Source: Kitasatospora sp044457565
Lineage (GTDB): Bacteria; Actinomycetota; Actinomycetes; Streptomycetales; Streptomycetaceae
Length of the DNA stretch: 64,000 bases
Assembly (NCBI RefSeq): GCF_044457565.1
Contig: NZ_JBITGZ010000002.1
Span: 186,001-250,000 of the forward strand
Direction of reading: 5' to 3'
Positions within the stretch are counted from its first letter, which is position 1. Every line of letters starts with the position of its first letter. The notes below the pieces were generated by a model. That model searched no databases. It was not told the DNA's origin and saw nothing but the letters and a program-made list of their open reading frames with translations. The position numbers and the translations under genes were made by a program. Positions 15,883 to 24,414 of this stretch are shown piece after piece.

Positions 15883-18054
15883 TCACGCCGGTTCGGGCGT
15901 CGGCCGGCGTACCGTATCGAGCTCGGGAGCGGGCTCGGCCGCCGGTTCGGCCACCGGGGCGATCGAGCAGCGCAGGCCGCGGAAGGTGGACGAGCCCATC
16001 TCGGCGTTCTCGTCCTCGTTGCTGGTCAGCACGTTCACGTTGCTCTCCCGCCACCCGCCGTCGGGCCCGCGCTCGGGATACCACCAGGCGGCCGGCGCGA
16101 CCACCACGTCCGGCGCGACCTTGTCGGTGATGCGCACCCGCAGCCGGATCCGCCCCACCGAGGTCGAGACGGCGGCCCAGTCCCCATCGGCCAGCCCCTC
16201 CCGGGCGGCGGCCTGCGGGTGCATCTCCAGCCGGGGTTCGGGCTCCTTGGCGCGCAGCGAGGGCAGGTCGCGGAACTCGGAGTTGAAGAAGAACGGCGAG
16301 TGCGCGGAGGTCAGCAGGTACGGGCCGTCCGCCGGGCTGCCCACCGGCGGGCCGGGCACGGGCAGCGGCGGGTAGCCGAAGGCCCGCAGCGCGTCGCAGC
16401 GCAGGCCCAGCTTGCCGCTGCGGGTGCCGAAGCCCCGCTCGCGGTACTTGTGGTAGCGCAGCTCGGTGGCCCGGTAGTGCACCTCGGCGAGCTGCTTCCA
16501 GCTCATGCCGATGGGGGAGAGCCGTTCGTCCAGCGAGTCCTCGGGGCTCGCCGAGAAGTCGGCGGCCAGGCCCAGCCGGCGGGCGAGTTCGGTGAGGATC
16601 CACTCGTCCGAGCGGCTGTCGCCGACCTGGGCGAAGGCCCGGCGGGCGGCGATGTAGTGGGCGTGCTCGACGATCTGGTCGCGTTCCAGCCAGCCGCCCA
16701 CCGGTAGCACCACGTCGGCCATGGCGGCCGTCGGGGTGAGCTTGAGGTCGACCACGGCGAGGAAGTCCAGGCGCTGGAGGGCGCGGTGGATGCGGTCCGA
16801 GTCGGCGTAGTTGAGCAGCAGGTTGCTGCCGTGCACCAGCATCGTGGTGACGGGGTGCGGGGCGGCGGGGTCGAGCACGGCGTCCCAGACCGAGCCCGGG
16901 TGGGCCCAGCCGGACATCGACAGGATCCGGTGCCGATCGCCGCCCAGGCGCTTGGCGGCCTGCTCGGGTGCCAGCAGCTCGGCCCGGGGGAAGGCACGCC
17001 GGCCCTCGATGCCGGGCGGGTCCCAGAGCACGTCGCCGCCGGGGCGGTCGATGTTGCCGCAGATCGCGGAGAGCAGGATCACCGCCCGGCAGGTGTGGAA
17101 GGAGTCCCGGTGCTGCTGCGGCCCGGTGCCCAGCTCGATCGCGGCGCTCGGCGCGGCGGCGTACGCCAGCGCGGCGGCCCTGACCTGCGCGGCGGGCACG
17201 CCGGTGAGGTGCTCGACGGCCTCCGGGGTGTACTCGGAGACATGGGCGGCCAGATCCTCGAAGCCGACGGTGTACTGCTCGACGAACTCCTTGTCCCAGG
17301 CGCCGGCCTCGATCACCACCTGGATCATCGCGAGCGCCAGGGCCGCGTCCCCGCCTGGCCTGACCTGGAGGAAGTGCTCGGCGCGGCCCGCCAGTTGGGT
17401 GCGCCGGGGGTCGACCACGATCATCCGGGTGCCGCCGCGGACGGCGGAGAGCAGCCGGGTGCCGATCACCCCGTCCCCGTGCGTCATCGACTTGTTGGAG
17501 CCCCAGAGCAGCACCACGTCGGGGCGGCCCTCGTAGTCGCAGAAGGTGAAGCCGCCCTGGGTCAGGATGCCCGCCATCACCCGCGGGTAGAAGCAGACGT
17601 GCGCCGGCCCCAGGACGTTCGGGGTGCCGAAGCTGTTGGCGAAGCGGAACAGCCACTCCTGGTAGTTGTGGTCGGTGCCCTGGGCGACCACCAGCGCCTC
17701 GGGGCCGTACTCGATCCGGGCCCGGTCCAGCGCGGCGGCGATCCGGTCGAGGGCCTCCTCCCAGCCGATCGGGGTGAACTCGCCGCTGCCGCGCGGGCCG
17801 GTGCGCAGCAACGGCGTGGTCAGCCGGTCGGGGTGGTTGAGCTGCTCGGTGGAGGCCCGGCCCTTGGCGCAGAGGAAGCCGTAGTTGTTGGGGTTGTCCG
17901 GGTCGCCCTCGACGGAGGTGATCCGGCCCTGGTCGACGGTGACGATGGCGCCGCAGCCGCCGTGGCACATCCGGCAGACGGTCCGGTGGCGGCCGTCCTC
18001 GGCGAGGACCCGGACGAGCGGGAGCCGGCTGCGGTGCGGACTGGGGGTGCTCAT
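15883..18054 (-). CDS. Molybdopterin oxidoreductase (DMSO reductase/formate dehydrogenase family)
   Basis: A 723-aa molybdenum/tungsten bis-pterin enzyme without a Tat signal, so cytoplasmic. An N-terminal [4Fe-4S] site is formed by C27, C30, C34 and C62 (CRMCHGGCG and FLCAKG). The HVCFYPRVMAG segment near 147-157 aligns with the family's molybdenum-ligand region, with C149 as probable ligand. The C-terminal dinucleotide-binding domain includes LTSAHSPFFFNSEFRDLPSL. ATG 18054 has GGAGG upstream. It is the last gene of the long minus-strand series, 59 bases after the AlkD gene. The substrate is unknown. Confidence 0.85.
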   Translation of the reverse strand: MSTPSPHRSRLPLVRVLAEDGRHRTVCRMCHGGCGAIVTVDQGRITSVEGDPDNPNNYGFLCAKGRASTEQLNHPDRLTTPLLRTGPRGSGEFTPIGWEEALDRIAAALDRARIEYGPEALVVAQGTDHNYQEWLFRFANSFGTPNVLGPAHVCFYPRVMAGILTQGGFTFCDYEGRPDVVLLWGSNKSMTHGDGVIGTRLLSAVRGGTRMIVVDPRRTQLAGRAEHFLQVRPGGDAALALAMIQVVIEAGAWDKEFVEQYTVGFEDLAAHVSEYTPEAVEHLTGVPAAQVRAAALAYAAAPSAAIELGTGPQQHRDSFHTCRAVILLSAICGNIDRPGGDVLWDPPGIEGRRAFPRAELLAPEQAAKRLGGDRHRILSMSGWAHPGSVWDAVLDPAAPHPVTTMLVHGSNLLLNYADSDRIHRALQRLDFLAVVDLKLTPTAAMADVVLPVGGWLERDQIVEHAHYIAARRAFAQVGDSRSDEWILTELARRLGLAADFSASPEDSLDERLSPIGMSWKQLAEVHYRATELRYHKYRERGFGTRSGKLGLRCDALRAFGYPPLPVPGPPVGSPADGPYLLTSAHSPFFFNSEFRDLPSLRAKEPEPRLEMHPQAAAREGLADGDWAAVSTSVGRIRLRVRITDKVAPDVVVAPAAWWYPERGPDGGWRESNVNVLTSNEDENAEMGSSTFRGLRCSIAPVAEPAAEPAPELDTVRRPTPEPA

Positions 18055-18113
18055 CTGGGAAGCCTCCGGGGCTGCGCGGTCAAGGCGGCGGGCCGTGCGG
18101 GCGGTCGGGCGGG

Positions 18114-18914
18114 TCAGGTACGGCTGCGCGGGCGGCGGCCGTTCAGCTCGGCGTGTGCCTGGACGAGCTCGCGGTGGGTCTCCTCGGGGACGTTGCGGAT
18201 CGCCTCCCGCAGGGTCAGCCCGGAGACCCTGGGCAGCCGGGGCCGCAGCCAGTCGCAGATCTCCTCGGGGTGGTGCTTGGTGCCCTCGCGCAGGGCCCAG
18301 CCGATGGCCTTGCGGACGAAGAACCGGGAGTCGGTCAGCAGCGGGTCCGCCAGGTCGCAGAAGTCCTTGAAGTAGTAGGGGAACTCCTCGACCTGGCGCA
18401 GCGCCAGCAGGTAGGAGAGGATGCCGCCGCGGCGTACCCACTGGTCCTCCTGCCGGCTCCAGCGCAGGAAGTCCTCGGCGGTCTGCGGGTGGCGCAGCAG
18501 CATGCCGCCGGCCACCTTGGGGGCGATCAGGTCGACGTGGGCCCAGGTGGCGCACTCCCGCAGCAGCTGTTCCAGCAGGGCGGTGTCCTCGGGCAGCAGC
18601 TGGTCGACGTAGCCCTCCAGGACCAGGGCAGCGCAGGAGCGGGACTCGTGCACGGGCGGGTCCCACAGCTCCTCGGCGAGTTCGAGCAGGGTGTCGCGGT
18701 CCAGCCCGGGGTAGCGGCGGACGAAGGTCTTCACCACCGCCCGCATCCCGGGCAGCGGGACCCCGATGTGCTCCAGCGGGCTCTTGAGGTACGCCTTCTC
18801 GCCCTCGGCCCGGCCGGGTACCGCGCTGTCCTCCAGCGACGACCTGAGCTGGTCGGCGAGTACGGGGGCGGGCGGGGTCGCCTCGGCGGACGGGCGGCGG
18901 GGGGTGCGGGTCAC
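18114..18914 (-). CDS. AlkD-family DNA glycosylase, probable self-resistance
   Basis: A 266-aa all-helical HEAT-like repeat protein of the DNA alkylation repair (AlkD) family. W124 and D128 in CATWAHVDLIAPKVAGG correspond to the conserved Trp/Asp pair of the AlkD active site, followed by DQWVRRGGILSYL and DSRFFVRKAIGWALRE. AlkD enzymes excise bulky or cationic alkylated bases without base flipping. YtkR2, in the yatakemycin cluster, is an AlkD-family glycosylase that removes yatakemycin-adenine adducts, so the same role is inferred here. GTG 18914 has GGAG upstream. Just upstream lies a homopolymer tract of doubtful sequence. Confidence 0.85.
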   Translation of the reverse strand: MTRTPRRPSAEATPPAPVLADQLRSSLEDSAVPGRAEGEKAYLKSPLEHIGVPLPGMRAVVKTFVRRYPGLDRDTLLELAEELWDPPVHESRSCAALVLEGYVDQLLPEDTALLEQLLRECATWAHVDLIAPKVAGGMLLRHPQTAEDFLRWSRQEDQWVRRGGILSYLLALRQVEEFPYYFKDFCDLADPLLTDSRFFVRKAIGWALREGTKHHPEEICDWLRPRLPRVSGLTLREAIRNVPEETHRELVQAHAELNGRRPRSRT

Positions 18915-18940
18915 GTCGGGGAACTCCGGTCGGTACGGGC

Positions 18941-19104
<164 letters not shown>

Positions 19105-19190
19105 GCCGGCCGGGCGGATCTGGTGCGGTGGAACGGTGGAATGTGTAGCGGGTGGGACGGTGGGACGAGCCAGGATGGGCTGACTGTACG

Positions 19191-19892
19191 TCAGCTCTGC
19201 TGGTGGTAGGGGAACTCCAGCTCCGCGGCCCACAGGTACTCGGAGGCCGGGCGGCCGCTGCGGCCCTCGGTGTAGCGGAACACGTCCTGCCAGATCGCGC
19301 TCACCTTGTCGTTGCGGTAGGCGACGCTCGGGCCCAGCTGGTCGTACCAGCGGACGATCTCCAGGAAGAACGGCCCGGTGGAGTCCTCGCCGAAGTAGAC
19401 GACGGCGCGGTCGCCGGTGGTCAGCTTCTCGTCCCGCAGGGTCGGCCAGTCCCGGCTCATCAGGTCGTGGAACTGCTCCACGGCGTCCGGGCGGACCAGG
19501 TAGTGGGCGATCCCGGTGAAGGCGTCCTCCTCCGGCAGGTCGGGCTCGTCCTTGAAGTAGCCCATCCGGTGGACGATCGGGTAGTCGACCGGCGGGCGGC
19601 CCTCCCGGGCCTCGGTCAGCGCGGCCATCTCCTGCCAGATCGCGTTCACCTCGGGGGTGTTGAACGCCCGGCTGACGGCGTTCTCGTCGACCCAGGTGAC
19701 GATCTCGAAGAAGACCGGGCCGTGCTCGCTCTCGCTGTGGTAGACCGTCGCGGGCTCCTCGGTGACCAGGCCGTGGGCCCGCAGGGTGGGCCAGTGCCGG
19801 GCGATGACGTCACGGGCCTGCTCGGCGCAGCCGGGCTTGACCATGTAGGTCGCCATCATGTGTGTGGACAGCACGAGGGGGGACGGGGACAT
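19191..19892 (-). CDS. Tandem ABM-like (dimeric alpha-beta barrel) protein
   Basis: A 233-aa protein made of two related halves of about 105 residues. Each has a 'Y.V.P....Q....I...WPTLR' start and an 'FFEIV.W.D' strand (FFEIVTWVDENAVSRAF at about 61-77, FFLEIVRWYDQLGPSV at about 175-190), then an IWQ helix. This is the ferredoxin-like fold of antibiotic biosynthesis monooxygenase (ABM) and related proteins. Catalysis cannot be inferred; such proteins oxidise aromatics, cyclise or simply bind. AAGGAG precedes ATG 19892. It lies between the exporter and the AlkD gene. Confidence 0.6.
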   Translation of the reverse strand: MSPSPLVLSTHMMATYMVKPGCAEQARDVIARHWPTLRAHGLVTEEPATVYHSESEHGPVFFEIVTWVDENAVSRAFNTPEVNAIWQEMAALTEAREGRPPVDYPIVHRMGYFKDEPDLPEEDAFTGIAHYLVRPDAVEQFHDLMSRDWPTLRDEKLTTGDRAVVYFGEDSTGPFFLEIVRWYDQLGPSVAYRNDKVSAIWQDVFRYTEGRSGRPASEYLWAAELEFPYHQQS

Positions 19893-19939
19893 GTGTGGCT
19901 CCTTGGTGCTCGGTGGACAACGGGTGTTCAGCGGGTCCG

Positions 19940-21580
19940 TCAGGCGGTCTCGACGGAGGGCTCCGTGACGGAGGACTTGCGGCCGGGGGGCCGGGTGGGT
20001 GTGCGGGGCCCGGGGGCGGCCGCGGCCGGCGCGCTCTCGCGGACCAGCACGAACGCCGCCACCCAGCCGAGGGCCAGCAGCCCGACCGGCAGCAGCAGGC
20101 CGGTGTGCATGGCCTTGACGAAGGCGTCCGCGAAGGCCTGCTGCACCTGGGCGGCCTGGCCCGGGTCGGCGCCGGCGCCGGCCGGCGGACCACCGCTGCC
20201 GATCTTCAGCGCGCCCTCGGTGAAGGGCGCGAAGGCCTCCCGGAAGCCCGCCCTGGCCTGCTCGGGCAGTGCCAGCGCCTGCTGGTCCACCCAGTGCCGC
20301 AGCCCGGCGGAGAGCCGGAACGAGAGCACCGCGCCGACCGCCGCGCTGGCCAGCAGCCCGCCGACCTCCTGGGCGGTGTTCACCAGCCCGGAGGCGACCC
20401 CGGCCTGCGGTGGCGGCACCTGGCGCATCCCGATGCTGAACAGCGGGGAGAAGACCAGACCCATGCCGAGGCCCGCCAGCGCGAACGGCCCGATCAGCTG
20501 CCAGGTGCCGGTGTCCGTCCCGGTGATCAGGACGAACAGGCCCAGGCCCGCGGTGAAGCAGGCCAGTCCGGTCAGGATCACGGCCCGTCCGGAGCCGCCG
20601 TCGGCGAGCTTGCCGCCGACCCCGGCGACCAGGGCGGAGACCAGCGGCATCGCGGCGATGGTGAAGCCTGCCCGCAGCGGGGTCATCCCCAGCACGGTCT
20701 GCAGGTAGAGCGAGATCGGCAGGAAGGCGCCGAGCATCGCGAAGCCCATGATCGCGGCGATGGTGTTGGCGGCGGCGAAGTTGCGCAGCCGCAGCAGGTC
20801 GAAGGGGAGCAGCGGGCCCGAACGCTGGTGCCTGCGCTGGTCGAAGGTGAAGTAGGCGAGCAGCGCCACCCCGAGGGTCACCGAGCCCCAGGCCCAGCCG
20901 TTCCAGTCCAGCCGCTCGCCCTCGATCAGCCCGAAGGCGAGCGCGGTGAGGCCGAGGATCAGCAGGGCGGTCGGGGCCAGTGCGAGCGGCTGGCGTTTGC
21001 CGGGCCGGTAGTCGTGCACGTGACGGATCACCAGGTAGGCGGTGGCGATGCCGATCGGCACGTTGAGGTAGAAGATCCAGCGCCAGTCCAGGTAGCTGAC
21101 CAGGACGCCGCCCAGGGTCGGGCCGGTGAGCACGGCCAGGCCCGAGAGCGCGCCGGTGAAGCCGAAGGCCGCGCCCCACTTGGAGGGCGGGAAGACCATG
21201 GTGACGATCGGCAGCAGCTGGGGGGCCAGCATCGCGCCGCTGACACCCTGGACGGCGCGGGCCGCGATCAGCACGCCCGCGTTCGGCGCGATGCCGCAGA
21301 CGCAGGAGGCGAGGACGAAGCCCGCGAGGCCGAAGAGGTAGACGCGGCGGGGGCCGAAGAGGTCTCCCAGGCGGCCGGCGACGATCAGCAGGGTGGCGTA
21401 GCCGAGGATGTAGGCGCTGAAGACCCACAGGCCCTCGTCCAGCGAGGCGTGCACGCCGGACATCACATGAGGCAGCGCGATATTGACGATCGTCATGTCG
21501 AGCAGCGTCATGAAGAAGCCCAGACTGAGGACTCCCAGAATCAGCCAGGGACTTTTGTCCTGGCCCTTCGAGGCAGGCAT
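19940..21580 (-). CDS. MFS drug exporter, DHA2 family (14 TM)
   Basis: A 546-aa proton-coupled major facilitator transporter. Helix 1 carries the LDMTIVNIALP motif, followed by GRLGDLFGPRR (motif A), the ARAVQGVSGAML motif B region and the GPTLGGVLVSYLDWRWIFYLNVP segment typical of 14-helix DHA2 exporters. Placed in the middle of the gene cluster, it is the obvious candidate for product efflux and self-protection. It starts 91 bases after the upstream methyltransferase stop. The C-terminal 40 residues are hydrophilic and Pro-rich. Confidence 0.9.
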   Translation of the reverse strand: MPASKGQDKSPWLILGVLSLGFFMTLLDMTIVNIALPHVMSGVHASLDEGLWVFSAYILGYATLLIVAGRLGDLFGPRRVYLFGLAGFVLASCVCGIAPNAGVLIAARAVQGVSGAMLAPQLLPIVTMVFPPSKWGAAFGFTGALSGLAVLTGPTLGGVLVSYLDWRWIFYLNVPIGIATAYLVIRHVHDYRPGKRQPLALAPTALLILGLTALAFGLIEGERLDWNGWAWGSVTLGVALLAYFTFDQRRHQRSGPLLPFDLLRLRNFAAANTIAAIMGFAMLGAFLPISLYLQTVLGMTPLRAGFTIAAMPLVSALVAGVGGKLADGGSGRAVILTGLACFTAGLGLFVLITGTDTGTWQLIGPFALAGLGMGLVFSPLFSIGMRQVPPPQAGVASGLVNTAQEVGGLLASAAVGAVLSFRLSAGLRHWVDQQALALPEQARAGFREAFAPFTEGALKIGSGGPPAGAGADPGQAAQVQQAFADAFVKAMHTGLLLPVGLLALGWVAAFVLVRESAPAAAAPGPRTPTRPPGRKSSVTEPSVETA

Positions 21581-21671
21581 GGAGGCTCTTTTCTTGAATG
21601 GCCGGAAGCGGGTGTTTCGGCGGTTCGGGCCGGTCTTCTTCTTTTGCGGCTTCCGCGGCCGGCGGGGGCGC

Positions 21672-22274
21672 TCACGGGGTGCGCCGAAGCAGTACGGCGT
21701 TGGCGTCGAGTTTCAGCACGTCGGTGTGCAGCTGGAACGGCAGCAGCGGCCCGGCGGTGAACTCGCCCGCCGGGAAGTGCCGGGCGATCGCGGGTTCGTC
21801 GACCGCCTTGAAGGGGAAGCTCTCCTGCCTGCTGCCGCGCAGGTAGAGCAGGCCGCCGGGGCGCAGCAGCCGGGTGGCCTCGGCCACGTAGCGGTCGCGG
21901 TCCTCGGGGCCCAGGTGGTGGAAGCAGCCCCGGTCGACCAGCAGGTCGAACTCCTCGTCGGGCAGTTCGAGCCGGCGGACGTCGCCGGTCAGCAGCGTGA
22001 TCTCCAGGCCCTCGGCCTCGGCCCGGGCCTTGGCCAGCTGGATGGCCTCGGGGCTGATGTCCACGCCGGTGGCGCGGTAGCCGGCCCGGGCCAGCGCGAC
22101 GGTGTCCCAGCCGCTGCCGCAACCGAGGTCCAGTGCGGCGGCGCCCTCGGCCACCGGCGCGGAGGCGAGGAAGCCGACGAGGTCGGGGGAGGGGGCGCTG
22201 AGCTCCCAGTACTGGTGGTGGTCGCCGACCCGGTAGGCGCGGTCCCAGTCGAAGGTGGTGGTGATGGCGGTCAT
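21672..22274 (-). CDS. Class I SAM-dependent methyltransferase
   Basis: A 200-aa Rossmann-fold methyltransferase. The SAM site is LDLGCGSGWDTVALA (about 48-62), with acidic motif II GVDISPEAIQLAK and post-motif LLRPGGLLYLRGS. The compact size and FDWDRAYRVGDHHQYWELSAPS opening resemble thiopurine or small-molecule O/S-methyltransferases. ATG 22274 overlaps the upstream GyrI-like gene stop by 4 bases, so the two are coupled. It is not closely related to the two methyltransferases flanking the radical SAM gene. The acceptor is unknown. Confidence 0.85.
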   Translation of the reverse strand: MTAITTTFDWDRAYRVGDHHQYWELSAPSPDLVGFLASAPVAEGAAALDLGCGSGWDTVALARAGYRATGVDISPEAIQLAKARAEAEGLEITLLTGDVRRLELPDEEFDLLVDRGCFHHLGPEDRDRYVAEATRLLRPGGLLYLRGSRQESFPFKAVDEPAIARHFPAGEFTAGPLLPFQLHTDVLKLDANAVLLRRTP

Positions 22275-22933
22275 GGCCGCTGGATCCTTCCGGTGGTTGG
22301 CCGGTTGACGTCGTGCGGGTGGTGCCGCCCGCCCGGGGGCGTACGCCGGGCCAGGTGGCGGCCGGGCGTCAGCTGGTCGGCCGTCGCGTACCAGCCGAGT
22401 ACCTCCGGGTGTCCGGGGGTCAGCACGGGGGAGCCCCGGTACAGCTCGTACCTGGGCCAGTTGGCGCGCGGCGAGGCCCCGGCGGCGGGCTGCACCCGGC
22501 GGTGGCGCACGCCGTACGGGCGCGCGCAGGCGCCGTCCGGGCGCTGCGCCGCGCCGGGCCTGGGCAGGCAGTCGCGCCAGAGCAGCGGCCGCTCGCCCAT
22601 CAGCGAGATGACCCGGATCCCCAGGCTGTCCCTGCGCGCGTCGAGCAGGGACAGCCCGGCGAGCCGCTCCGGGGGGACGGAGAGGCAGGCGTCGAACCGG
22701 CGCCGGTTGGGCGCGGTCGACTCCGGGTCGTCATAGTGGATTTCCACGCCGGTGGTCCGCTCGTCGGAAATCCCACGGTTGAACAGGAATGCGGTGAGTC
22801 GCAGCCAGGTGCTCTCCCGCGGAGTTCCGTTGCAGGGGTGCCGGAGGCTGATGACCAGAAGCGGTTCGGTGAGCACCAGGGCCCATTCGGATGATTCTTG
22901 GGAAGGCGCATACTTAGTGTGCGGCTGCTTCAC
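22271..22933 (-). CDS. Protein with GyrI-like N-terminal half; C-terminal half unassigned
   Basis: A 220-aa protein from GTG 22933. Residues 20-95 resemble one half of a GyrI-like ligand-binding domain (a hydrophobic strand-helix, then GVEIHYDDPESTAPNRRRFDACLSVP, the usual 'Y.DDP......RYD.C..V' pattern). The rest is Arg/Pro-rich, with only a weak echo of the second half in WPRYELYRGSPVLTPGHPE. Codon usage stays normal, so it is not an obvious frameshift. GyrI-like proteins YtkR7 and C10R6 hydrolyse the cyclopropane of yatakemycin and CC-1065; a related role is possible but weaker than for the gene at 41949-42593. Confidence 0.55.
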   Translation of the reverse strand: MKQPHTKYAPSQESSEWALVLTEPLLVISLRHPCNGTPRESTWLRLTAFLFNRGISDERTTGVEIHYDDPESTAPNRRRFDACLSVPPERLAGLSLLDARRDSLGIRVISLMGERPLLWRDCLPRPGAAQRPDGACARPYGVRHRRVQPAAGASPRANWPRYELYRGSPVLTPGHPEVLGWYATADQLTPGRHLARRTPPGGRHHPHDVNRPTTGRIQRP

Positions 22934-22946
22934 GCCTGTGACGTTA

Positions 22947-23540
22947 TCAACGGGCCACCTGGCGCGTTTGACTGTCCTGGACATGTTCGCGCCGGAGTTG
23001 GCCGGCGGCCCGGGCGACGCTGCGGGCGAGCTCGTCCACCCGGGTGCCCAGCTCCGGGTCCTTGGGGACACCGTCCAGCAGGGCGGTGCGGGCACCGGGG
23101 ACGGCCACCTGCTCCGGGACCATCCAGGCCCGGTACCAGCGGGCCACCAGCCGCAGGTGGTTGAGCGCGTTGCTGTTGCTGCGCCCGCCGAGCGCGACGA
23201 TCGCGCCGAACACCCGGCCCTCGGTGTGCTCGAAGTCCAGCAGGTCGAGGGCGTTCTTCAGGGCGCCGCCGATGGTGCCGTGGTACTCCGGGCCGGCCAG
23301 GATGATGCCGTCGGCGGCCCGGAACTCCTCGCGCAGCATCCGGACGTCCGGGAAGTGCGGCCAGGGCTCGCTCTTGTCCCCGTTGCAGAAGGGCAGTTGG
23401 AGCTCGCGCAGGTCCAGCAGGGAGGTCCGGTGGCCGTCCTCGTCGAGCACCGCCAGGGCTCGGCGCAGCAGTGTCTGGCTGGTGGAGCCGGGCCGCATGC
23501 TGCCGCCCAGGCCCAGGATCCGGGGCCGGGCGGTGCTCAA
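22947..23540 (-). CDS. NAD(P)H-dependent FMN reductase
   Basis: A 197-aa flavodoxin-fold reductase of the SsuE/azoreductase-like type. The FMN phosphate loop is GLGGSMRPGSTSQT near the N-terminus, and GPEYHGTIGGALKNALD is the flavin-isoalloxazine loop. TTG 23540 is used because it overlaps the ferredoxin stop (TTGA) with GAGGAGA just upstream. It probably supplies reduced flavin to a monooxygenase or electrons to cluster enzymes. The overlap with the ferredoxin gene suggests stoichiometric production of the two redox partners. Confidence 0.85.
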   Translation of the reverse strand: MSTARPRILGLGGSMRPGSTSQTLLRRALAVLDEDGHRTSLLDLRELQLPFCNGDKSEPWPHFPDVRMLREEFRAADGIILAGPEYHGTIGGALKNALDLLDFEHTEGRVFGAIVALGGRSNSNALNHLRLVARWYRAWMVPEQVAVPGARTALLDGVPKDPELGTRVDELARSVARAAGQLRREHVQDSQTRQVAR

Positions 23541-23776
23541 CTCTCCTCGCAGATGGCGTCGGCGGGGCAGCAGTCCATGGCCTCGTACACGGCGTCCTCG
23601 TCCGCGTCGCTCTCGGGCTGCTGAGCGACGTAGGTGTAGCCCGCCTCGTCGTTGCGGGTGAAGAACTCGGGGGCGATGCACCGGCAGGTGTCGCAGTCGG
23701 TGCACTCGGCGTTGACGAAGAAGCGGCCGGGCGCGTTCTCCGGCAGCCGTGCCGGGACGGGGAAGCCGGAGGTCAC
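23537..23776 (-). CDS. Small ferredoxin
   Basis: A 79-aa acidic protein with CTDCDTCRCIAPEFF (clustered Cys residues at about 25-33) and a distal CCPADAI motif (about 69-75). This is the pattern of small single-cluster bacterial ferredoxins (4Fe-4S, or 3Fe-4S). GTG 23776 overlaps the upstream stop (GTGA). It could donate electrons to the radical SAM enzymes, which need one electron to cleave SAM, or to the molybdoenzyme. The partner is not determined. Confidence 0.85.
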   Translation of the reverse strand: MTSGFPVPARLPENAPGRFFVNAECTDCDTCRCIAPEFFTRNDEAGYTYVAQQPESDADEDAVYEAMDCCPADAICEES

Positions 23777-24408
23777 GGCGTCTCCCCGGGAGCGGGCCGG
23801 CCGGCGTGCACGAGTTCGAGCACCCGCTCGGTGTCGGTGCGCAGCAGATGGCCGTAGGTGTGCCCGAGTTCGTCCTCGGGCGCGTACGCGAGCAGCTCGA
23901 TCGCGTCGAAGCCGGCCAGGTAGTCCAGCAGCCGGCCGACCTGGTCGGGGGTGTCGACGCTGAGCCCGAGGTGGGACATCAGCGAGCACTTGCGCTCCGG
24001 CTCCAGCTCCGCCCACCGGCCGTAGCTGCGGCAGGTGAAGAACTCGACCTCGGTGCCCCGCTCGGTGTGCAGGTTGATCCAGTGCCCGGGGGTGCCGTGC
24101 ACCCGGGGCGCGATGTGCGACGGGCCGGTGCTGACCCGGCTGACGCCCGGGCTCTCGCGCACCGCCTCCAGCCAGGCCTCGAACTCCTCCTCGGCGCGGT
24201 AGTCGCCGAGGTAGGCGGCGACGTGGTGCAGGCCGGTCAGCCGCAGGGTGCGCGGGTCCAGCGGCTGGCCGAAGAAGGCGGTCAGTGCCTGCTCGACCGA
24301 GATGGCGGCCAACTCATCGGCCCAGTCGACGAGTTCCTTGAGGTAGGGGGCCCGCTGGGCGCCGGTGGGCAGCACTTCGGCGGCGGGGAACAGCAGCGTG
24401 GACGGCAT
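23773..24408 (-). CDS. VOC/glyoxalase-fold-like protein
   Basis: A 211-aa protein. The stretch TGLHHVAAYLGDY (about 58-70) and later GHWINLHTERGTEVEFFTCRSYGRW and LGHTYGHLLRTD suggest a vicinal oxygen chelate (glyoxalase/dioxygenase) fold with His and Glu metal ligands, preceded by a helical N-terminus. Members isomerise, cleave C-C bonds or bind toxic small molecules. It is placed between a nitrilase-like gene and the ferredoxin, 6 bases and a 4-base overlap away, so it is clearly part of the operon. Family call tentative. Confidence 0.5.
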   Translation of the reverse strand: MPSTLLFPAAEVLPTGAQRAPYLKELVDWADELAAISVEQALTAFFGQPLDPRTLRLTGLHHVAAYLGDYRAEEEFEAWLEAVRESPGVSRVSTGPSHIAPRVHGTPGHWINLHTERGTEVEFFTCRSYGRWAELEPERKCSLMSHLGLSVDTPDQVGRLLDYLAGFDAIELLAYAPEDELGHTYGHLLRTDTERVLELVHAGRPAPGETP

Positions 24409-24414
24409 GGCGGC

